Positions 1 to 5,065 of a stretch of DNA of 9,377 nt are shown here, one piece after another. The translations under genes were made by a program, and so were the position numbers. How positions within the stretch are numbered: position 1 is the stretch's first letter; each line of letters starts with the position of its first letter. The stretch spans positions 1 through 9,377 of the forward strand of contig DAJW01000048.1 in NCBI GenBank assembly GCA_002496485.1, in the 5' to 3' direction. Under the pieces are notes generated by a model that did no database searches, had not been told where the DNA came from, and saw nothing but the letters and a program-made list of their open reading frames with translations. Origin of the DNA: Euryarchaeota archaeon UBA36 (GTDB taxonomy: Archaea; Thermoplasmatota; Poseidoniia; Poseidoniales; Thalassarchaeaceae).

Positions 1-437
1 ATATCCATACCACCTTCTGTTGATGCCATCACTAGTATTGATTGTTTTTCTCTATCAACTAGAATTGCTAAATAGTATTCATGCGAAATTGAACATCCGG
101 ATTCAAGGTATATATTGTGAACTATTTTCCCCTCGTCACCGGTTTGTTTAGTGACTAGTTTATTGCCCAGAATATTTGAAGAAAAGACTTCTACTTCTTC
201 TTTTGTTGAGGCAATTTTTACACCGCCTTCCATAATCATATCTCCTGAATCTGGGTCATATAATTTCCCTTTTCCCCTTCCTCCAGCATGGATTTGACTT
301 TTTACTGCAACCACCTTGGTGCCTAATTTTTCATAAGCGTCTAAAGCTTCCTGAACTGAAGTACAATGGATTCCATCTTGTACTGTAATTCCTGACTCTC
401 TAAAAATCTCTTTACTCTGGTACTCGTGAATGTTCAT
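1..437 (-). CDS. sucC: Succinyl-CoA synthetase (ADP/GDP-forming) beta subunit, N-terminal part
   Basis: This is the first ~145 residues of the ATP-grasp beta subunit of succinyl-CoA synthetase, which interconverts succinyl-CoA and succinate with nucleotide phosphorylation in the TCA cycle and works with the alpha subunit SucD in the cytoplasm. The N-terminus reads MNIHEYQSKEIF, the family signature. It is followed by VVAVKSQIHAGGRGKGK (residues 42-58), where K46 and the G53-R54-G55 loop line up with nucleotide-contacting positions of E. coli SucC. The visible part ends in ILVMASTEGGMDI, also conserved. Between GRGKGK and GGVKIA there is an extra stretch of roughly 13 residues (LYDPDSGDMIME) compared with E. 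coli SucC. The family is usually ~385-400 aa, so about 60% lies beyond the left edge, and sucD would be expected further left. The ATG at 437 is the only sensible start. The gene is divergent from the nucleotidyltransferase gene. Confidence 0.95.
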   Translation of the reverse strand, partial: MNIHEYQSKEIFRESGITVQDGIHCTSVQEALDAYEKLGTKVVAVKSQIHAGGRGKGKLYDPDSGDMIMEGGVKIASTKEEVEVFSSNILGNKLVTKQTGDEGKIVHNIYLESGCSISHEYYLAILVDREKQSILVMASTEGGMD

Positions 438-534
438 GGGTGTGCGAAATGGAGAATGCCCTTGAAAGATGCGCTTAGGTATTTTCATAATTAACTCACG
501 AAGTCATGATATGGGAAGTCATTTTCGCATTGTC
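438..534. promoter_or_regulatory. Divergent intergenic region between sucC and the nucleotidyltransferase gene
   Basis: This 97-base gap must hold the start signals for both divergent genes. No Shine-Dalgarno sequence precedes either ATG. The most AT-rich part is 481-494 (TTTTCATAATTAA region), about 47-51 bases from both start codons, and could hold a TATA element for one or both. That placement would leave leaders of about 20 bases. An 8-base direct repeat GAAGTCAT occurs at 500-507 and 515-522, 15 bases apart, just before the rightward gene. Which signals are used cannot be settled from sequence alone. Confidence 0.4.
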
Positions 535-1494
535 ATGGATGTGATAGTTCTTGCAGGTGGATTTGGATCTAGGCTAATGCCTTGGACAAAGGAAATTCCC
601 AAACCTTTACTCCCCATTCTAGATAAAACTATGATTGAGCATGTAGTAGAGATTCTTCCCAAGAATATGATTGAAAGATTAGTAATTGCTGCTGGTTATG
701 GAATAGAAAAAATGAGAAGGCATTTCTCGACTATAGATTTACCTTATGATGTGGAAATTGTTGAAGAATTCGATCCATTAGGAACTGGTGGTGCAATCGC
801 AAACTGTAAAGATTATTTATCTGGTGGAACTTTTTGTGTGATTAATGGGGATTTGATTACAAGTTTAAGGTTAGAGAAAATGTTAGATTTTCATAATTCT
901 AATGGTGGGATAGCAACTATCTCACTTTGGGAGGTTGAAGATCCATCAAGATTTGGGGTTGCAGATTATAATTCGGATTCTGGGAAGATACTACGTTTCC
1001 AAGAAAAGCCACCGATTGAAGAAGCTTTTTCAAACTTGATAAATGCAGGAACTTATATTTTAGAGCCTGAAATCTTCAAACTTATGCCTAAAGGTGCACA
1101 TAGTATAGAAAGAGACGTTTACGAACCCCTTGCTTCGACTGGGGGATTAAATGGCTTTCCATTTAGTGGTTGGTTTGTGGATGCGGGAACTCCTACTTCA
1201 TTCATAGAAGCAAGTCAGGTCTGTATCTCTGAGGAGTCTTTTTCTTCTGGTTCAAAAATGAAAAATTCATGGTTTGGAGAAAATTCTAATATTCAGGGTA
1301 ATGTAGAATTTAGTGCAATTGGGAAGGGAGTAATGATAGATAAGGGGGCATCAGTAAAGAATTCAGTTATTCTTCAAGATGCAATAATTGAAGCTGGATG
1401 TAATATCGAAGGTTGTCTTATTGGAATGAATACTATTATCACAAAAGGTACTGTAATATCTAACGAAATTATAGATCATTTCTCAAAAATATAA
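535..1494 (+). CDS. Sugar-1-phosphate nucleotidyltransferase, GDP-mannose pyrophosphorylase-like
   Basis: This predicted cytoplasmic enzyme joins a sugar-1-phosphate to an NTP to give an activated sugar for glycans and releases pyrophosphate. The N-terminal Rossmann-like domain (residues 1 to ~230) begins with the signature LAGGFGSRLMPWTKEIPKPL, with R13 and K23 at the catalytic and phosphate-binding positions. It has a metal-binding D106 in NGD, the sugar-binding FQEKP near 155-159, NAGTYIL near 170-176, and WFVDAGTP with D216. Residues ~240-310 show degenerate hexapeptide (left-handed beta-helix) spacing. The SIERDVYEPLA and GWFVDAGTP segments resemble mannose-1-phosphate guanylyltransferases most, but glucose-1-phosphate thymidylyl- or uridylyltransferase activity cannot be excluded. 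At 319 aa it is close to the size of archaeal relatives. The frame is open upstream to an ATG at 469, but the ATG at 535 puts the signature at residue 2, as in the family. A supply role for protein N-glycosylation fits the sequon-rich lipoprotein downstream (inference). Confidence 0.85.
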   Translation: MDVIVLAGGFGSRLMPWTKEIPKPLLPILDKTMIEHVVEILPKNMIERLVIAAGYGIEKMRRHFSTIDLPYDVEIVEEFDPLGTGGAIANCKDYLSGGTFCVINGDLITSLRLEKMLDFHNSNGGIATISLWEVEDPSRFGVADYNSDSGKILRFQEKPPIEEAFSNLINAGTYILEPEIFKLMPKGAHSIERDVYEPLASTGGLNGFPFSGWFVDAGTPTSFIEASQVCISEESFSSGSKMKNSWFGENSNIQGNVEFSAIGKGVMIDKGASVKNSVILQDAIIEAGCNIEGCLIGMNTIITKGTVISNEIIDHFSKI

Positions 1495-1504
1495 CAAAGA
1501 TAGA

Positions 1505-1517
1505 TTAATATATTTTT
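1505..1517 (+). promoter_or_regulatory. TATA-box promoter for tpiA (predicted)
   Basis: The run TTAATATATTTTT lies ten bases after the stop of the preceding gene and is preceded by a purine-rich CAAAGATAG that could act as a BRE. It is the best TATA match among the gaps in the window. Transcription would be expected to begin ~25-30 bases downstream, around 1536-1544, giving tpiA a leader of 30-40 bases. The T-run within it could also end transcription of the upstream gene. Confidence 0.5.
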
Positions 1518-1543
1518 CAAAAAAAATGATGTAAATTCCCGTC

Positions 1544-1579
1544 ATGGTCATAGAGTATTGCTGTATCGGTCAAGCATGA
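1544..1579 (+). other. Possible 11-codon upstream ORF overlapping the tpiA start
   Basis: An ATG at 1544 opens a frame encoding MVIEYCCIGQA, whose TGA (1577-1579) overlaps the tpiA ATG (1576-1578) as ATGA. The ATG lies about 33 bases after the centre of the predicted TATA box, where a leaderless start could fall. Nothing in the peptide is recognisable. It may be chance, because an ATG is expected in a leader of this length, or it may couple translation into tpiA. Confidence 0.25.
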
Positions 1580-2238
1580 ATAAACCAATAGTAGTCGTAA
1601 ATTTCAAAACTTATGAATCTGCTCAAGGATTTTCGGCCGAGAATCTAGCTAAAATTATGGAAGGCATACAAACATCTGCTAGATTGGTTGCTGCTGTTTC
1701 CTCTTTTGATTTGAGTTCTGTTGTTAGGGCAGCCCCCGAACTTGAGGTTTGGTGTCAACACCTAGATCCAATAGTTTACGGATCAAATACTGGATTTTTA
1801 CACCCACTAACTGCAATCGAACGTGGTGCTAGAGGAACTTTAATTAATCATGCGGAACATAAGGTTGGTGTAAATCATATATCAAAACTAACCGAAATCA
1901 TACCTGAAGAATTTGTACTTTGTGCATGTGCCGCTGATGTACCTGAAGCTAAAATATTGAGTTCTTTTGGTCCAGCTTTTGTTGCGGTTGAGCCACCTGA
2001 ACTAATTGGAGGTGATGTTTCAGTAACTAGTGTAGATCCTGCAATAGTAAGTGGAACTGTTGAGGCTGTTAATGGGGTTTCAAATGTTGGAGTATTATGT
2101 GGGGCCGGAATTAAAAATGGTAAAGACGTGATTAAAGCTATTGAGTTAGGGGCCTCAGGAGTTTTACTGGCTAGTGGAGTAACAAAATCTAATAATCCTG
2201 AAGCGGCTTTAATGGACTTAGTATCATTAATTGATTAA
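1576..2238 (+). CDS. tpiA: Triosephosphate isomerase, archaeal type
   Basis: This cytoplasmic enzyme interconverts dihydroxyacetone phosphate and glyceraldehyde-3-phosphate in glycolysis and gluconeogenesis. At 220 aa it is the short archaeal form; bacterial and eukaryotic enzymes are ~250 aa. All catalytic residues are visible: N9 and K11 in VVNFKTYE, H92 in LINHAEHK (the archaeal counterpart of GHSERR), and E139 in AVEPPELIG. The phosphate-binding segments LCGAGIKNGKDV (174-185) and GVLLASGV also match archaeal enzymes. After the catalytic loop the sequence reads IGGDVSV where Pyrococcus-type enzymes have IGTGIPV; the length is the same, so this is substitution in the loop-6 hinge. The ATG at 1576 gives the family N-terminus; the in-frame TTG at 1558 would add six residues and is less likely. 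No Shine-Dalgarno sequence is present. Confidence 0.95.
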   Translation: MNKPIVVVNFKTYESAQGFSAENLAKIMEGIQTSARLVAAVSSFDLSSVVRAAPELEVWCQHLDPIVYGSNTGFLHPLTAIERGARGTLINHAEHKVGVNHISKLTEIIPEEFVLCACAADVPEAKILSSFGPAFVAVEPPELIGGDVSVTSVDPAIVSGTVEAVNGVSNVGVLCGAGIKNGKDVIKAIELGASGVLLASGVTKSNNPEAALMDLVSLID

Positions 2239-2299
2239 ATCGGGGCATGTAAGTCGACCACAGAGCTTTAGTTGTTGGCTCTAATCGGATGACGATAGG
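2239..2299 (+). other. Intergenic leader of ppk2 with a small inverted repeat
   Basis: This 61-base gap separates tpiA and ppk2. It contains AGAGC (2262-2266) and its complement GCTCT (2278-2282) around an 11-base loop, a weak hairpin. No good TATA element was found; TTTAGTT at 2267-2273 is the nearest and is poor. A 4-codon ORF (ATG at 2289) ends in a TGA overlapping the ppk2 ATG at 2300. Co-transcription of ppk2 with tpiA is possible. Confidence 0.2.
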
Positions 2300-3115
2300 A
2301 TGACTGGTAGAGCGAGCAAGTTTGAAGGCCGAATTGGAAAAAAGATATACAGAAAAGAGTTGTTTAGACTACAATTGGAGTTAATTAAACTACAAGAATG
2401 GGTGAAAGCTAAGGGGCTGAAGGTAGTAGTAGTATTTGAGGGAAGGGATGCTGCTGGAAAGGGTGGAGTGATAAAAAGAATCACGCAGTATCTAAATCCG
2501 AGAGTTGTTAGAGTTGCCGCGCTTCCTGCACCGACAGAAAGGCAGAAGTCTGAATGGTATTTTCAAAGATACGTAAATCATCTACCTGCAGCGGGTGAAA
2601 TTGTACTATTTGATAGAAGCTGGTATAATCGAGCTGGTGTAGAGAGGGTAATGGGGTTCTGTGACGAAAATGAATATGATGAATTCATGCGCTCATGTCC
2701 TATGTTTGAGAGGATGTTGATTCGATCTGGAACAATCTTAATCAAATACTGGTTTTCTGTCTCCGATGAAGAACAATTAAAGAGATTTAAGGCGAGGTTA
2801 GATGAGCCACATAAAAGGTGGAAATTGAGTCCAATGGATTTAGAATCATTAACCAGATGGGAAGATTATTCAGAGGCAAAAGATATTATGTTTGCCCATA
2901 CAGATACCAAACAATCTCCATGGTATGTTGTCAATTCTGAGATTAAGAGGCATGCTCATTTAAATTGTATCAATCATTTCCTTTCAATGATAGAATATGA
3001 AGATTTGACTCCAGAGCCAATAAAATTACCTAAAAGAGAAAAGGCCAGAGGATATGTAAGGCCACCAATGTCTGAACAAACATTTGTACCAAATCATCAT
3101 GAATCTATGAATTAG
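2300..3115 (+). CDS. ppk2: Polyphosphate kinase 2, class I
   Basis: This cytoplasmic enzyme transfers phosphate between inorganic polyphosphate and nucleotides; class I members mostly make NTP from NDP. The 271 aa hold one complete domain. Walker A is FEGRDAAGKGG (residues 46-56, K54). It is followed by NPRVVRVAALPAPTERQ, the Walker B FDRSWYNRAGVERVMGF (104-120, D105) and the lid segment HKRWKLSPMDLES (~171-182). HTDTKQSPWYVV and the C-terminal YEDLTPEP complete the class I pattern. The match to bacterial enzymes such as those of Pseudomonas looks very close and runs the whole length, which suggests transfer from bacteria at some time (inference). The last ~25 residues are a charged tail that probably varies. 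The ATG at 2300 is the first start in frame. The spacing of 61 bases from tpiA permits co-transcription. Confidence 0.95.
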   Translation: MTGRASKFEGRIGKKIYRKELFRLQLELIKLQEWVKAKGLKVVVVFEGRDAAGKGGVIKRITQYLNPRVVRVAALPAPTERQKSEWYFQRYVNHLPAAGEIVLFDRSWYNRAGVERVMGFCDENEYDEFMRSCPMFERMLIRSGTILIKYWFSVSDEEQLKRFKARLDEPHKRWKLSPMDLESLTRWEDYSEAKDIMFAHTDTKQSPWYVVNSEIKRHAHLNCINHFLSMIEYEDLTPEPIKLPKREKARGYVRPPMSEQTFVPNHHESMN

Positions 3116-3120
3116 TATTG

Positions 3121-3126
3121 TAATAT
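3121..3126 (+). promoter_or_regulatory. Weak TATA-like element upstream of the lipoprotein gene
   Basis: TAATAT in an AT-rich context sits 20-32 bases before the candidate starts at 3141, 3144 and 3153, at a distance compatible with a near-leaderless transcript. A second AT-rich run (TTTATTTTATT, 3132-3142) overlaps the candidate starts and is probably too close. Neither is strong evidence. Confidence 0.25.
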
Positions 3127-3140
3127 GAAAGTTTATTTTA

Positions 3141-4547
3141 TTGGTGTTAAATTTGAATGATAAGAAATTGGCATCTTTGTTCATTATGTGTTTAATCGTG
3201 GCGGGTTGCTTACAGGCACCGCCTGATATGGATGGAGATGGCATCACTAACTCAGAAGATCCGGATATTGATGGTGACGGATGGAATAATTTAATGGAAG
3301 AAGAATGCGGTACCAATCCAATGGATTCGCTAAATGTTTCTGAAGATTTAGATGGAGATGGAATCTGTAATCCCCTTGACAATGATATCGATGGAGATGG
3401 ATGGTTAAACATTCTTGAAATTGAATGTAACAAGGATTTGAAGAATAATGAGTCAATTCCTGATGATTTAGATGGCGATGGTATTTGCGATTACATAGAT
3501 ACAGATGCAGATGGCGATGGTTGGCTAAATGATTATGAAAAAGAATGCAAAGTAGGCTATTTGGAAAATACATCCTTCCCTGAAGATTCGGATGGTGATG
3601 GTATTTGCGATAACATTGACATGGATGCAGATGGCGATGGATTATACAATAATTGGGAAATTGAAAGGGGATTAGATCATTTAGATTCTAAGGACCATTT
3701 AGTTTGCCACGGTGAGACTTACTTTTGCCAAAGGACGTATGATAATTTCACTTTTGCAGCTACTCATAATTCATTTGCCACACTAGGAGATGGAATAAGG
3801 GCAGGAGTAAATCATAATTCAGGGTTAGAGGAGCAATGGAATAATGGAATTAGAGTATTTTTATTGGACGTCTACCATAAATCATATGAAGAAACTGAGC
3901 CAGACGATATTCGTTTTTGTCATGGAATTACATCTTTCTTCCATCCCTGTCAATTTGGAGAAGTTGATGCGTATGAGTGGTTGAGTAATCTTACTTCATT
4001 ACTAAATAATAGTAGTGGAGATGTTGTTACTATTTTTTTAGAGAATTATATTTCTGGAGAACATCTCGAAATATTGTTTAATGAAACGGGTATTTTAGAA
4101 AGGACATATACTAAGGATTTGAATGAAGGATGGCCCGATATTGGTGATATGATTTTAGAAGGAAGGGATATTGTTATCTTCTATCAATATCAGTATGAAA
4201 ATAATTTCACATGGATGAATCACGCATGGACTCATTCTTGGGACACTCCTTGGGATATTCGAGATATTGATGATTTGACGTGTGAATTGGGAAGAGGGGA
4301 TGAGGCACAATTAGTTTGGAGCATGAATAACTGGATATACAGTGAGTATGGACTAGCTGATCAAGAAAATTCCAGAACCGTCAATGATTATGATTTTCTA
4401 CTAGATAGGGCAATCAATTGCTGGGAAAAGATTGGTAAGAGGCCCACGATTATTGCTGTAGACTATTGGCAAGAAGGAAATTTAACTAATGTTACTAAGA
4501 CATTGAATTATATGATAGATTGGAATACAAATTATGAGAATTTTTGA
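3141..4547 (+). CDS. Secreted lipoprotein: four calcium-binding modules plus PI-PLC-like phosphodiesterase domain
   Basis: This is a predicted exported, lipid-anchored enzyme. Residues 8-22 are basic then hydrophobic and end in the lipobox IVAGC, with C23 the lipidated residue. Residues 29-188 are four 40-residue modules, each carrying two acidic DxDGDG loops like thrombospondin type 3 repeats, so eight calcium sites are likely. Residues ~200-465 resemble the PI-PLC X-type TIM barrel: H209 in FAATHNSF and H261 in RFCHG fit the catalytic histidine pair, with GIRVFLLDVY (236-245) and GDVVTIFLENY between and after. The natural substrate is unknown. About ten N-x-S/T sequons occur, consistent with extracellular archaeal glycosylation. 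The start is uncertain: no in-frame ATG precedes the signal peptide, so TTG 3141, GTG 3144 or TTG 3153 must be used; the last gives a compact MNDKKLASLF leader. Residue numbers count from 3141. The gene converges on the phosphatase gene with five bases between stops. Confidence 0.75.
   Translation: MVLNLNDKKLASLFIMCLIVAGCLQAPPDMDGDGITNSEDPDIDGDGWNNLMEEECGTNPMDSLNVSEDLDGDGICNPLDNDIDGDGWLNILEIECNKDLKNNESIPDDLDGDGICDYIDTDADGDGWLNDYEKECKVGYLENTSFPEDSDGDGICDNIDMDADGDGLYNNWEIERGLDHLDSKDHLVCHGETYFCQRTYDNFTFAATHNSFATLGDGIRAGVNHNSGLEEQWNNGIRVFLLDVYHKSYEETEPDDIRFCHGITSFFHPCQFGEVDAYEWLSNLTSLLNNSSGDVVTIFLENYISGEHLEILFNETGILERTYTKDLNEGWPDIGDMILEGRDIVIFYQYQYENNFTWMNHAWTHSWDTPWDIRDIDDLTCELGRGDEAQLVWSMNNWIYSEYGLADQENSRTVNDYDFLLDRAINCWEKIGKRPTIIAVDYWQEGNLTNVTKTLNYMIDWNTNYENF
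3225..3704 (+). repeat. Four tandem 120-base units coding calcium-binding modules
   Basis: The coding sequence repeats with an exact period of 120 bases (40 codons). Each unit encodes an acidic loop, a second acidic loop 13 residues later, then W/L-x-N and ExE(C/R). Similar runs such as GATGGAGATGG and GATGGCGATGG recur at both loops. The fourth unit (from 3585) loses the pattern after its second loop. There are no indels between units, and linkers differ in sequence, so the copies are old rather than recent duplications. Confidence 0.9.
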
Positions 4548-4552
4548 TGGAA

Positions 4553-5011
4553 TTATTTAATTTCTTTAGGCCTAATTGCCTGAAAAATTTTCCACTTATT
4601 ATCTTCCTCAAATAATAAAACTGCTGTTGCTGTTGGCATTTGATGCCATGATTGGCTTAGATATTGAACCAAAAGCTCGGAACCGGGATTATGCCCTATA
4701 ATCATAGTAGTTGCTTCTTCAAGAATTCCCAATTCTTCTATCAGATCTACTAATGAAGCATGATAGATGCCAGGTCTAACCTCATACGGAATTGTACCAA
4801 AAACCGTTACTAAACCTTCCATAGTTTCTAATGTTCTTCTTGAGCTACTAACTAATATTTTATCAGGAATCCATCCTAAATTTGAGAGATGTCTAGCAAT
4901 TTTCGGAGAATCTCTAATTCCTCTTTTGTTCAAAGGCCTTTCATGATCAGCCAGGTCAGGATACTTCCAACTACTTTTTGCGTGCCTCATAATAATTAAT
5001 CGTCTAGACAT
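4553..5011 (-). CDS. SixA-like histidine phosphatase (phosphoglycerate mutase superfamily)
   Basis: This small cytoplasmic histidine phosphatase of 152 aa is close to the size of SixA (~160 aa). The N-terminal LIIMRHAKSSW carries the superfamily RH(G/A) motif with the phosphorylated H10. DHERPLNKRGIRD (residues 22-34) is typical of the SixA branch. SSSRRTLETMEGL (55-67) holds the second arginine site. IIGHNPG (104-110) supplies the second histidine, H107. E. coli SixA removes phosphate from phosphohistidine proteins; archaeal targets are unknown and small-molecule substrates are possible. The frame is open to an ATG at 5071, but that start would overlap the divergent ALDH gene. The ATG at 5011 puts the RHA motif at residues 9-11, as in relatives. 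A TATA-like element lies 27 bases upstream and there is no Shine-Dalgarno sequence, so a leaderless mRNA is likely. Confidence 0.85.
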   Translation of the reverse strand: MSRRLIIMRHAKSSWKYPDLADHERPLNKRGIRDSPKIARHLSNLGWIPDKILVSSSRRTLETMEGLVTVFGTIPYEVRPGIYHASLVDLIEELGILEEATTMIIGHNPGSELLVQYLSQSWHQMPTATAVLLFEEDNKWKIFQAIRPKEIK

Positions 5012-5032
5012 ATTTCTAACATTCCGGTACAT

Positions 5033-5044
5033 GAATATCTTAAG
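5033..5044. promoter_or_regulatory. Candidate bidirectional TATA element between the phosphatase and ALDH genes
   Basis: GAATATCTTAAG is centred near 5038, about 28 bases before the ALDH ATG (5066) and about 27 bases from the phosphatase ATG (5011) on the other strand. Both distances suit a TATA box driving a leaderless transcript, and the 54-base gap has no better candidate for either direction. The element is AT-rich and near symmetric, so one TBP site could serve both genes. A second AT run (ACATATTTCTA, 5008-5018) overlaps the phosphatase start and is less well placed. Confidence 0.4.
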
Positions 5045-5065
5045 ACAATACTGTGTCGAGGTTTC

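Noticed and set aside
469..534. Extended N-terminus of the nucleotidyltransferase from ATG 469
   Set aside because: It would add 22 residues before the LAGGFGSR signature, which in this family begins within a few residues of the start. The ATG at 535 fits the family.
2241..2290. Possible tRNA fragment or riboswitch before ppk2
   Set aside because: Only one 5-base stem is seen. There is no acceptor stem, T-arm or known aptamer core.
2281..2484. Minus-strand 67-codon frame over the start of ppk2
   Set aside because: It lies opposite the Walker A region of a well-supported gene, has low-complexity composition and no recognisable motif.
3026..3573. Minus-strand open frames of 135 and 108 codons across the calcium repeats
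   Set aside because: Open frames opposite a repetitive, Asp/Gly-rich coding sequence are expected. Their translations are Ser/Pro- or His/Leu-rich shadows without start signals.
3225..3704. Regular 120-base repeats as a possible CRISPR or satellite array
   Set aside because: The repeats keep the reading frame and encode calcium-binding loops. Conservation is at protein level and there are no constant repeats with unique spacers.
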